From NCBI GenBank assembly GCA_036381435.1, contig DASVCW010000039.1, positions 124,001 through 188,000 on the forward strand: 64,000 nucleotides of DNA. The letters run 5' to 3'. This document shows, piece by piece, positions 24,942 through 32,581 of the stretch. A model generated the notes under the pieces. It was not told where the DNA came from, did not search any database, and worked only from the letters and a program-made list of their open reading frames with translations. Positions within the stretch are counted from its first letter, which is position 1. Each line of letters starts with the position of its first letter. The position numbers were made by a program, and so were the translations under genes. This DNA comes from Fodinibius sp036381435 (GTDB lineage Bacteria > Bacteroidota > Rhodothermia > Balneolales > Balneolaceae).

Positions 24942-25943
24942 ATGAGTTTCACTCTTGATGACTTTGATTTTGATCTTCCGCAAAAACTTATCGCCCAGGA
25001 ACCCGCACATCCCCGTGATCACGCCCGTTTATTGGTTTACGACCGTTCGAACGGAGAGATCATTGATGACTACTTCTATAACCTGCTCGATTATCTTCCC
25101 CGTGAAACCACCCTGGTACTTAATAATAGCAAAGTTGAAAAATGCCGCCTGCTTTTTGATGAAGGCAAGAAGGAGATTTTTGTTCTAAATACAGTCAACG
25201 ATATTACTGTTCAGGCGCTGGTTCGTCCCGGAAAGAAGTTTAAGAAAGGAACAACGGTTGAGCTAACAGGTGGAATTTCAGCCCGGGTTTTGGATATTGA
25301 TGAAGAAGGCATTCGCACATTAAAAATGAATCCCGGGCTGGGTGATGAGATTTACAACCAATATAAACATACTCCCTTTCCGCCTTATATTGAGCAAAAT
25401 GAGTCGCTTTCGGAGGAATATCAAACGGTTTACGCGGAGAGCTTAGGCAGCAAAGCTGCTCCCACGGCGGGACTTCATTTTACGGATGAGTTGCTGCGCA
25501 ACATTCAAAAAAGCGGCATTACAAAGGCTGAAGTTACGCTTCATGTGGGATTGGGAACCTTTGCTCCGGTTAAAGCAGAGGCGATTGAAGAGCACAATAT
25601 GCATTCCGAGTGGTTTGAACTTGATTCAACAACGGCAGACCGGCTTAACGAGGCTGAACATATTACTGCCGTTGGAACGACCAGTGTGCGGGTTTTGGAA
25701 TCATCGGTTCAGCAGCAAAGTCGCTTCGCCCCGGTTAAAATGGATACCGATATTTTTATTCGTCCCGGTTACGAGTTTAAGGCCGTGGATGCCCTCATCA
25801 CCAACTTTCACCTGCCTAAAAGCACTTTATTGATGCTGGTCGCCGCGCTTACCGGCTTCGAAGAGATGAAAAAGATATACCGGCATGCCATTGAACAGGA
25901 ATACCGGTTTTATTCTTTCGGCGACGCCATGCTGATTTTATGA
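24942..25943 (+). CDS. queA: SAM:tRNA ribosyltransferase-isomerase
   Basis: 333 residues, family length. Transfers and rearranges the ribosyl group of SAM onto 7-aminomethyl-7-deazaguanine in tRNA to make epoxyqueuosine. Characteristic blocks: FDFDLPQKLIAQEP (8-21), TLVLNNSKV, AAPTAGLHFT (about 171-180), TLHVGLGTFAPV and LITNFHLPKSTLLML. Cytoplasmic. No other queuosine gene is nearby. Confidence 0.95.
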   Translation: MSFTLDDFDFDLPQKLIAQEPAHPRDHARLLVYDRSNGEIIDDYFYNLLDYLPRETTLVLNNSKVEKCRLLFDEGKKEIFVLNTVNDITVQALVRPGKKFKKGTTVELTGGISARVLDIDEEGIRTLKMNPGLGDEIYNQYKHTPFPPYIEQNESLSEEYQTVYAESLGSKAAPTAGLHFTDELLRNIQKSGITKAEVTLHVGLGTFAPVKAEAIEEHNMHSEWFELDSTTADRLNEAEHITAVGTTSVRVLESSVQQQSRFAPVKMDTDIFIRPGYEFKAVDALITNFHLPKSTLLMLVAALTGFEEMKKIYRHAIEQEYRFYSFGDAMLIL

Positions 25944-25945
25944 GG

Positions 25946-26027
25946 GTTGTAGCCCATCTCTACAGATGGCCTACAACTTACTCCTTAAAAAAAGTTGTAG
26001 GCCACCTTGAAGGTGGACTACAGCAAC
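25946..26027. repeat. Two GTTGTAG...CTACAAC palindromes in tandem
   Basis: First palindrome 25946-25977 (GTTGTAGCCCATC / GATGGCCTACAAC) and second 25994-26027 (GTTGTAGGCCACCTT / AAGGTGGACTACAGCAAC) fill the space between convergent queA and the gene at 26031. A third, perfect member is at 27320-27348. Clearly one family; probably also functions at transcript ends. Confidence 0.75.
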
Positions 26028-26030
26028 ACT

Positions 26031-26408
26031 CTACTTCTCCTTATTTTCTTCCTGCTGCATTTGTTGCTTCATACGCTCTTGCAGGTCGTTGCTGTCCACC
26101 ATTTTTATCTGGTTTTTGAGTGATGTTGCCAACTCTTCGACATCATCACCGGAAAGAACTTCATCAAGGTTTTCAACGCCTGTTTTTTTAAGCAGATTGT
26201 AGATCATTCGGTTGAACAGCATCTGCTGAGCTGCAGAACTGAGCTGCATCAACTGCTGCTGGGGAACCTGCGCCCCGGAAAGTTTGACTTTGTTCATCAC
26301 CGGCTCAAGCAGTTTCTCGATTTTTTTTGACATCTGCTTTTCCAGCTCTTGAGCGCCTTCATTGTTTTTGCTTGTTACCTCGTTTCCTGAGGGATCAACT
26401 AATTTCAT
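26031..26408 (-). CDS. Conserved-looking hypothetical, Gln-rich helical protein
   Basis: 125 residues, no signal peptide, predicted almost fully helical with Gln/Met-rich segments (QVPQQQLMQLSSAAQQM; ERMKQQMQQEENKEK) and a coiled-coil-like start (NEGAQELEKQMSKKIEKL). No known domain recognised. It is a typical cytoplasmic length gene in good codon context, between queA (convergent) and the formyltransferase gene. Function unknown. Confidence 0.55.
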   Translation of the reverse strand: MKLVDPSGNEVTSKNNEGAQELEKQMSKKIEKLLEPVMNKVKLSGAQVPQQQLMQLSSAAQQMLFNRMIYNLLKKTGVENLDEVLSGDDVEELATSLKNQIKMVDSNDLQERMKQQMQQEENKEK

Positions 26409-26515
26409 AATTTCTTTAAACTTAAATATGATTAAATCTAATAATTAATAGCCTTGTAAGATAACCATTTGTGGGCAGAGATTAAATTATAATAGGGTTT
26501 AGAATACGAATCACA

Positions 26516-27298
26516 TCAGTAAAACAGTCGGCGTTCTTTTTGTGCAGGCAGGCGGTGACTGAACCTGCTGATGAAAAAGCCTAAATCTTGTGCAAAGGTA
26601 CGCTCTTTCGCCCGGTAATTTCTGCCCATTTGCCGCTGTGGCTTTCCAATGGGCGCTTTTCCTTCACGCTCTATAGTTTGCAGACATTCAACCAGCACCC
26701 GGGAAAGTACTTCACTCACTTTTAATTCAATCATCGTTTCCGATTCTTGCCCCGTAAGTTCGGGGAAAGCATCAGCGATGATATGTCCTGTATCTATACC
26801 ATCTTCAAGAAAGTGGATAGATCCGCCCAGCGCTTCGGCGTCTTTTTTCTTCGCCGCCCAGAAAAGGCCGTCATTACCGCGATAACCGGGAACGATACCG
26901 AAATGAACATTGATGCCGCACCAATTGGCTTTCTGCAACACTTCGGGCTCTAAAATCGGCGCGCGGCAGGTTATGATGACATCAGGATTTAGATCATCCA
27001 GCAATTGTAGTCCCTTTTCACGGCCTAATTCAAAATAGGGTATCTCGATCTCCTGCTTGAAATCCGGTTCTGCCGGACCCACTTTCCATTTCGTCATTCG
27101 TCGCCGGACCCGGTCTCTAAACTGTCGATACCCCCAGGCTAACTTTTCATTTAAAGAAATCTTTTTTTGATGATTTGCCCTGGGATCGGCAACTGAATAA
27201 GTGGGATGAATCCAAACGGAACCTGGAAACGCATCATTAACGGCTTTCAAAACAGGCCACTCTCTCGGATGTCCGTCGGCTATTAGAACAAGATTCAT
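26516..27298 (-). CDS. Formyltransferase-fold protein
   Basis: 260 residues from the ATG at 27298; an in-frame ATG 11 codons upstream lies toward a palindromic repeat and is rejected. Residues about 125-200 carry the formyltransferase active-site pattern: INVHFGIVPGYRGNDGLFWA (with the HxxxxPxxRG layout of methionyl-tRNA/GART formyltransferases) and HFLEDGIDTGHIIAD with the catalytic Asp. The N-terminal half is atypical. The substrate cannot be named; such stand-alone proteins may formylate amino sugars or other amines. Confidence 0.75.
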   Translation of the reverse strand: MNLVLIADGHPREWPVLKAVNDAFPGSVWIHPTYSVADPRANHQKKISLNEKLAWGYRQFRDRVRRRMTKWKVGPAEPDFKQEIEIPYFELGREKGLQLLDDLNPDVIITCRAPILEPEVLQKANWCGINVHFGIVPGYRGNDGLFWAAKKKDAEALGGSIHFLEDGIDTGHIIADAFPELTGQESETMIELKVSEVLSRVLVECLQTIEREGKAPIGKPQRQMGRNYRAKERTFAQDLGFFISRFSHRLPAQKERRLFY

Positions 27299-27319
27299 TG
27301 GTGATAGTAGTTTTAGAAC

Positions 27320-27348
27320 GTTGTAGTCCACCTAAGGTGGACTACAAC
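27320..27348. repeat. Perfect GTTGTAGTCCACCT palindrome
   Basis: 14-base perfect stem with a one-base centre (GTTGTAGTCCACCT-A-AGGTGGACTACAAC), directly between two minus-strand genes (27393 and 26516). Same family as 25946-26027. Confidence 0.75.
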
Positions 27349-27392
27349 TTTTCTTCTCTTAAATTGTCTCCCCTCAAGGTAAATAGGATCAA

Positions 27393-28067
27393 TCACTCTT
27401 CAAAGACCAGGCTTTCGGCGTCGGCTCCCAACTCTTTTAAATAGCCGAGCATCGCATCAATAAAAGGCGGCGGGCCACAGACGTAAAAAGGTTGATCAAA
27501 ATTATCAATCGTGTGTTCCAGAAATTTCTTATCAATAAAGCCGTTCAGGTTGATGTATTTGTCCGTCGGTTCATCGGTGATTACATTGATGAAATCCGGG
27601 CCAAACATGGCTTCAAACTCGTCTTTCAGGATGATGTCTTGCTCCGTTTTATTCGAAAAAATGAGTTTGTTGCCGTGCATTTCTTCTTCATCCTGGTAAA
27701 GACTGCGTAAAATCGCAATAAAAGGGGTGACTCCTGCTCCCCCCGCCAAAAACACGCCCGGCCCTTTGTATTGAATCGTCCCCCAGGGTTCACGGATGAT
27801 CAGCCGGTCTTCAATATGCAGGTTACCCAGTTGATTGGTTACGCCATTGTGCTCTTCATAGATTTTAACAGTGAACTCAAGGTAAGGATCATCAGCAAGC
27901 GATGTAAAGGTGAACGGCCTTTTTTTATCGCGCCAGCCCTCTTTATCAATAGAAACCTCGGTAGCTTGCCCGGGAATAAAGTTATATCTCTGCGGCCTGT
28001 CGAAAGTGAATCGCTTAACATCATGCGTTACCGGTTCGATATTTCTAATGGTTACGGTGTGACTCAT
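27393..28067 (-). CDS. Flavodoxin/ferredoxin-reductase-like FAD oxidoreductase
   Basis: 224 residues. FAD-binding RPFTFTS (49-55, RxYS/T type) and the NAD(P)-binding GGAGVTPF (about 109-116) with CGPPPF near the C-terminus mark the ferredoxin-NADP reductase superfamily. No 2Fe-2S Cys cluster, so a stand-alone reductase domain that passes electrons to an unknown partner. Cytoplasmic. Same strand as the formyltransferase gene. Confidence 0.85.
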   Translation of the reverse strand: MSHTVTIRNIEPVTHDVKRFTFDRPQRYNFIPGQATEVSIDKEGWRDKKRPFTFTSLADDPYLEFTVKIYEEHNGVTNQLGNLHIEDRLIIREPWGTIQYKGPGVFLAGGAGVTPFIAILRSLYQDEEEMHGNKLIFSNKTEQDIILKDEFEAMFGPDFINVITDEPTDKYINLNGFIDKKFLEHTIDNFDQPFYVCGPPPFIDAMLGYLKELGADAESLVFEE

Positions 28068-28291
28068 AAATCTCTTTAATTATTTTGGCTGTTGGATTAT
28101 ATAATGCTTTTTTCTGCCTTTCCATTCAGATAGCGCATCTTAACATATACAGGAATGCATGGCTGGAAACCGCTCAGGATGGCAGATTTCTTTTAATTTG
28201 TAACATTTTGCCTTGGCTTCCCTCTTGTATATAAAGGCACCTAGCACTATTCGCCTTTATAAATAATAAATGTTACTTAAATCTAACTATT

Positions 28292-29578
28292 ATGAATAGA
28301 CTTCATCGAAGCATTGGTCTGACTATGCTTACAACTATTCTGCTTATAACCGCAGGATGCGATATGCTAACGCAGCAGACCAACCGAAAAGAAAAAGCAA
28401 ATATTACTTCAAATCCAATTGAAGGGCAATATATTGTTGTTCTAAAGGAGGATGATTCATTCACTACAAGTCATTCTAAGATTAATTATTCCAAGCGGAC
28501 TATGGCAGACAACGGTGTTAATCGCACCGCTGTAATAGAAGCTGCTACTGATCTTATGACTGAGGCAAAAATTAATCCTGAAAAATCAGCATTGCATTAC
28601 TATAGTCATGCAATTAAAGGATTTTCGGTCAAAGCTAATGCAGCCCAGCTGGAAGCATTAAAGAATGACCCGCGTGTTAAATATGTAGAGCCTGACTATA
28701 GAGTGTCCCTTCCTCCTTTAGAGGTTCATGATGCTCCATTACCTCCGGGTCTTTTGCATGCTGATAAAAGCAAACAAAAAAGCGTGGAGGGACAAGACCC
28801 AAAAACTAAAGCCATGGCTGATTACTTCCCCTGGGGAGTTTCCCGTGTAGGCGGAGCCGTAGATGCTTCCGGTTATTATGCATGGGTGATTGATACCGGT
28901 ATTGATTTAGATCACTCCGATCTTAATGTAAATACCTACTACAGTGCTTCTTTTGTTGACAGCGAACCCAGTCCCGATGATTATAATGGACATGGAACGC
29001 ACGTTGCCGGTACTATTGGCGCCGTTTATAACGGCTATGGTGTTGTCGGGGTAGCCGCTAATACCACTTTATTTGCTGTTAAAGTATTAGATGGAAATGG
29101 CAGCGGTTCCTATTCCGATGTTATTGCCGGCCTTGATTATGTTGCCCGGTACGCATACCCGGGTGAAGTGGCTAACCTTAGCTTGGGCGGCCCTCCTTCC
29201 GATGCCCTTGACGACGCAGTACGAAATTGCGCTGATCAGGGAGTATTAGTGACTTTAGCTGCCGGTAATGACGGTGATAATGCTAACAATTATTCCCCTG
29301 CCCGAGTAGAATATCCTAACGTTTGGACAGTCTCAGCTATTGATATAAATGATGACTTCGCATCCTTCTCAAATTATGGAAACCCTCCTATTGAATGGGC
29401 TTCTCCCGGAGTAGGAGTTTGGTCTACCTGGAAAGGGGATACCTATAAAAAAATAAGCGGTACTTCTATGGCATCTCCTCATGTTGGCGGCCTTTTAACT
29501 ACGGGTAGTATCACGGCAGACGGCTATGCCAATGGTGATCCGGACGGAAATCCTGATCCGATTTCTTATCGCCAATAG
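28292..29578 (+). CDS. Subtilisin-like (S8) serine protease lipoprotein
   Basis: 428 residues. Lipobox ITAGC (Cys23), an inhibitor-I9-type propeptide (about 45-140, QYIVVLKED ... VKYVEPDY), then the S8 catalytic domain with Asp201 (VIDTGIDLDH), His234 (NGHGTHVAG), oxyanion Asn326 (AAGNDG) and Ser392 (GTSMASPHVGG). The domain ends only 36 residues after Ser392. Probably exported and lipid-anchored before maturation. A strong terminator follows. Confidence 0.93.
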   Translation: MNRLHRSIGLTMLTTILLITAGCDMLTQQTNRKEKANITSNPIEGQYIVVLKEDDSFTTSHSKINYSKRTMADNGVNRTAVIEAATDLMTEAKINPEKSALHYYSHAIKGFSVKANAAQLEALKNDPRVKYVEPDYRVSLPPLEVHDAPLPPGLLHADKSKQKSVEGQDPKTKAMADYFPWGVSRVGGAVDASGYYAWVIDTGIDLDHSDLNVNTYYSASFVDSEPSPDDYNGHGTHVAGTIGAVYNGYGVVGVAANTTLFAVKVLDGNGSGSYSDVIAGLDYVARYAYPGEVANLSLGGPPSDALDDAVRNCADQGVLVTLAAGNDGDNANNYSPARVEYPNVWTVSAIDINDDFASFSNYGNPPIEWASPGVGVWSTWKGDTYKKISGTSMASPHVGGLLTTGSITADGYANGDPDGNPDPISYRQ

Positions 29579-29617
29579 GTTGTTCACATCATAGCATTAA
29601 GCTATGACTCATTAATT

Positions 29618-29656
29618 GAAACGGTTCCGGTCTGATTTTGGAACCGTTTCTTTTTT
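29618..29656 (+). terminator. Rho-independent terminator of the S8 protease gene
   Basis: Perfect 11-base stem GAAACGGTTCC (29618-29628) / GGAACCGTTTC (29640-29650) followed by six T. It lies 40 bases after the stop codon. Confidence 0.9.
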
Positions 29657-29700
29657 AATATTATATCGAACCTGGCTTCTAAAAGACTTTTCGAAACCGA

Positions 29701-29797
29701 TGTCATCCTGAATTTATTTCAGGATCTACAGTTGAAGCCCGAATTAAATCGTTTAACGTTATTTAGCAACAGATGCTGAAACAAGTTCAGCATGACA
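29701..29797. repeat. TGTCATCCTGA-type hairpin repeat
   Basis: Left part TGTCATCCTGAATTTATTTC... (29701-29728) and right part AGATGCTGAAACAAGTTCAG...ATGACA (29771-29797) are inverted relatives, each with an internal CTGAA/TTCAG palindrome. A widespread type of dispersed element in many bacterial genomes. Between convergent genes. Confidence 0.6.
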
Positions 29798-29820
29798 TGA
29801 TAGTTTTGCAAAGACTCTTC

Positions 29821-30666
29821 TTACTTTAAATGCTCTTCCAAAAAGGCAACCGTTTTCTGCCAGGCGTCTTTAGCAGCCTCTTTCTGATATCGTGTTCCCG
29901 ATGGATTAGCAAAGGCGTGTCCTGCCCCTTCATAGATATGAATTGAATTAGTAACTCCTGCTTCATTCAGAGCAGCTTCAAATGCTTTCACCTGCTCCGG
30001 CGGAATACCTTCATCCTTAGCCCCGAAAATTCCCAGTACCGGCATTTCCAGTTTTTCAAGTTGTCCGGCATCGGTTACTAAACGTCCATAATAAATAACC
30101 GTAGCATCTATTTTTTCAGGATGGGCAAGGGCTGTTTGAAGTGACCATCCGCCGCCAAAGCACCAGCCGATCACCCCAATATTTCTTTCGGCCTGCTTTC
30201 GGGTGAGGAAATCATAGGCCTGAGTTAAGTTGTCAATCGCGTCATCTTTTTGCACCGAGCCGGCATATACTTTGGCGCTATCCGGCGACTCTGCAACCTT
30301 GCCGTTATACAGATCAACAGCCAGTGCCGCGTATCCTTTACTCGCCAGTTTATCGGCCATCATTCGAATATTATCATTTAATCCCCACCACTCATGAATC
30401 ACAATAATGCCGGGCAAACCACCGCTTGCTGTATCGGGCTTAGCTAAATAGCCGGTAATTTCTTCTCCGTTTACCGTGGCATAGACTACTTCTTTACCGG
30501 TTACATCCGCCGGTTGATTTAACTCGGTTGAAGCATTCTCAACCGGTGCATCGCCTTTATGTTCTGTAGCCATTCGTTCAAGATAATCGCTCTCTTTATC
30601 TGAGCCGCAGGAAACAGTTAATAGCATTAAGCCAACCACTAAAATGAACTTCCCTATATCTTCCAT
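29821..30666 (-). CDS. Dienelactone-hydrolase-family lipoprotein
   Basis: 281 residues. Signal peptide with lipobox TVSC (Cys20). Dienelactone hydrolase fold: VIHEWWGLNDNIRMMAD (about 88-104), nucleophilic Cys in GWCFGGGWSL, Asp in FGAKDEGIP and His in EGAGHAFANP. Predicted periplasmic/outer-membrane hydrolase; the exported location differs from classic cytoplasmic DLH. Substrate unknown. Confidence 0.88.
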   Translation of the reverse strand: MEDIGKFILVVGLMLLTVSCGSDKESDYLERMATEHKGDAPVENASTELNQPADVTGKEVVYATVNGEEITGYLAKPDTASGGLPGIIVIHEWWGLNDNIRMMADKLASKGYAALAVDLYNGKVAESPDSAKVYAGSVQKDDAIDNLTQAYDFLTRKQAERNIGVIGWCFGGGWSLQTALAHPEKIDATVIYYGRLVTDAGQLEKLEMPVLGIFGAKDEGIPPEQVKAFEAALNEAGVTNSIHIYEGAGHAFANPSGTRYQKEAAKDAWQKTVAFLEEHLK

Positions 30667-30774
30667 AATCCACTGAATTAGTTATAGTTATACCAGCTAA
30701 ATAAAAATTCAGCAGAAAAAGTTGCATAGCGAACTTAGAATAAATCTTAACGGGTGAGCAGTCGGTTCCCGAAA

Positions 30775-31920
30775 TCACTCGTTACTTTTCGGTACGATAC
30801 GCACAATGCCGTTTCCTTCGGTAGCAACATAAATATAGCCATCCGGCCCTTGCTTAACATTGCGCACCCGGCCGATTCCCTCAAACAAAATTTTGTCAGC
30901 AGTTACGGTATTATCTTCAATTTCGCAAAGCACAAGGTAGCGGAATTTTAGCGAGCCGACCAAAAGATCGCCCTTCCAGTCCGGATAGCGCTCACTTGTT
31001 ACGAAAGTCATTCCCGATGGAGCGATAGATGGGTCCCAATACCACTCGGGCTGCTCCATGCCGGCACGGGCGGTATCTTCGGCAAACGGTGTTCCATTAT
31101 AATTGATGCCAAAACTGATTACCGGCCAGCCGTAATTTTTCCCTTTTTCAATGATGTTAACCTCATCGCCACCGCGGGGACCATGCTCATGTATCCAGAT
31201 TTGTCCCGTTTCGGGGTGCATTGCCATGCCTTGCGGATTCCGGTGTCCGTAAGAAAAAATAGCTGCTTTTGCCCCGGCTTTATCTACAAAGGGATTATCT
31301 TCGGGAATACTTCCGTCATCATTTAAGCGATAAATCTTGCCGCCGTCACGGGTAATATCCTGGGGATTTTCATCCCTGTTGCCGCGGTCGCCGATGCTAA
31401 AATAAACGTAACCTTCATCGTCAAACTCAATACGGCTCCCGAAATGTTGTCCCCTGTCAGTGTTAGGGATGGCCTTGTAAAGCACTTCCTGATTAATCAG
31501 ACTTGTGCGATCATCATTAAGCTGTGCCCGCATAAGTGCCGTATTAGCGCCTTCCCCTTCGCCCTCAGGGCTGGAATAGGTGATATAAATCCAGCCGTTT
31601 TGCTCATAATTTGGATGAAGCTCGATATCCAGCAGTCCGCCCTGCCCGTTATCCCAAACCTCAGGAATACCTTTGATCGGCTCCTCAACCAGCTTTCCGT
31701 CACTGAATAGATATAATTCTCCGCCTCGATTAGTGATAAGCATCGCTCCATCCGGCAGCCATGCCATTCCCCAGGGAACCGGCACGCCTGTCACTACCGT
31801 TTCGGTTGTATATTCTACACTTTGAGTTTCATCAGCTTTCGCATCGGACCCTGTTTCCGCGTTGCTGTTGCAAGCCGCAAGAATGATAATAAAGAGGTAC
31901 AAAAATGGTGATCTTTTCAT
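30775..31920 (-). CDS. PQQ-type soluble aldose sugar dehydrogenase, lipoprotein
   Basis: 381 residues. Lipobox ILAAC (Cys17). Six-bladed beta-propeller of the glucose/sorbosone dehydrogenase family: VPWGMAWLPDG, GLLDIELHPNYEQNGWIY, GQHFGSRIEF, SIGDRGNRDENPQ, GHRNPQGMA, HEHGPRGGDEVN and GKNYGWP are the usual PQQ/calcium-site segments. Oxidises sugars in the periplasm, if PQQ is supplied; no PQQ synthesis gene is in the window. Same direction as the dienelactone-hydrolase gene 108 bp downstream. Confidence 0.9.
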   Translation of the reverse strand: MKRSPFLYLFIIILAACNSNAETGSDAKADETQSVEYTTETVVTGVPVPWGMAWLPDGAMLITNRGGELYLFSDGKLVEEPIKGIPEVWDNGQGGLLDIELHPNYEQNGWIYITYSSPEGEGEGANTALMRAQLNDDRTSLINQEVLYKAIPNTDRGQHFGSRIEFDDEGYVYFSIGDRGNRDENPQDITRDGGKIYRLNDDGSIPEDNPFVDKAGAKAAIFSYGHRNPQGMAMHPETGQIWIHEHGPRGGDEVNIIEKGKNYGWPVISFGINYNGTPFAEDTARAGMEQPEWYWDPSIAPSGMTFVTSERYPDWKGDLLVGSLKFRYLVLCEIEDNTVTADKILFEGIGRVRNVKQGPDGYIYVATEGNGIVRIVPKSNE

Positions 31921-32078
31921 GGCACTTATATTTTAATGGCAACTTTAACTGTAATTGAATTATACATAAAAGATTGATCATTTATCTTGATGAATTAAAT
32001 GGCCGAAATTTTATCGACTATGAGATATGACGAAAAGGAAATAATTTCTTACCTTTGGATGCTGGATTTATGACTTGC

Positions 32079-32134
32079 GATTTTTGATTGACGATTAGGC
32101 TTAATCTAAAATCGTAAATCATCAATCAAAAATC
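32079..32134. repeat. Hairpin of GATTTTTGATTG words beside tRNA-Arg
   Basis: Left arm GATTTTTGATTGACGATTA (32079-32097) and right arm TAAATCATCAATCAAAAATC (32115-32134) pair with few mismatches. It ends three bases before the tRNA gene. Belongs to the quasi-periodic hairpin type. Confidence 0.65.
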
Positions 32135-32137
32135 CGA

Positions 32138-32211
32138 GCGCCCGTAGCTCAACTGGATAGAGCGTCTGACTTCGGATCAGAAGGCTGAGGGTTCGAATCC
32201 TTCCGGGCGTA
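32138..32211 (+). tRNA. tRNA-Arg (anticodon TCG)
   Basis: 74 bases. Acceptor stem GCGCCCG (32138-32144) pairs with CGGGCGT (32204-32210), discriminator A at 32211. D-stem GCTC/GAGC, anticodon stem TCTGA/TCAGA with loop CTTCGGA (anticodon TCG), T-arm with TTCGAAT loop. CCA is not encoded. Its 3' 49 bases are the integration target: a near-identical copy is at 45885-45933. Confidence 0.95.
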
Positions 32212-32213
32212 CA
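32165..32213. other. attL (tRNA-Arg 3' half)
   Basis: 49-base block identical to 45885-45933 except for one base (GGCT here, GGTT there). Because the tRNA is complete on this side, the element entered so that its attachment sequence rebuilt the tRNA 3' end. Confidence 0.9.
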
Positions 32214-32220
32214 CCCCTAC

Positions 32221-32256
32221 AAGCCCTTGACTCGCAATGAGTTATGGGCTTTTTTA
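32221..32256 (+). terminator. Rho-independent terminator after tRNA-Arg, element-borne
   Basis: AAGCCC (32221-32226) with inner ACTC/GAGT pairs with GGGCTT (32246-32251), then a T-run. It lies inside the element side of attL, so the element supplies the transcription end of the tRNA it occupies. Confidence 0.8.
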
Positions 32257-32295
32257 TTTGTCATAATTACCAAGTACTAAGTAGGGTGATACAAA

Positions 32296-32317
32296 TTTGG
32301 GTAACATTTGGGTAACA
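32296..32317. other. Left-end integrase arm-type sites
   Basis: Two direct copies of TTGGGTAACA separated by TT. The same doublet is at 45739-45759 near the other end, with an extra inverted copy at 45721-45730. Short repeats near both attachment sites are typical arm sites of P4/lambda-type integrases; binding is inferred. Confidence 0.65.
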
Positions 32318-32581
32318 TACTGTCACTCCTGGCTGAAGAGTTATCTTTTATTAAGCTCATAATCCTTAAATTCTTTGTGCGATTTGCCCTGATTTTTCTG
32401 TCATACTCAGCATTAATCATTATCTCCTGTTCCTCTCTACTTTTGTAATCTCATTCGAGTCTTTTAAATTGAAGTAATTCCTAAATAAGTAATATAAAAG
32501 TATGTTTGGCAAATTCCCCATTAGACTGGTTCCTAAATTCTTTCCATATAGCATTCTAAAACACTTAGGAGAGGTTTACAT
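32318..32581. other. Left-end noncoding region upstream of gajA
   Basis: 264 bases, AT-rich, no gene. Presumably holds the promoter of the Gabija operon; AGGAGAGG just before the ATG (32567-32574) is a plausible ribosome binding site, unusual in the otherwise SD-poor window. Confidence 0.4.

Noticed and set aside
25946..27348. CRISPR array from repeated GTTGTAG words
   Set aside because: Only three copies, irregular spacing, queA-side genes between them, and each is a self-contained palindrome; no cas genes.
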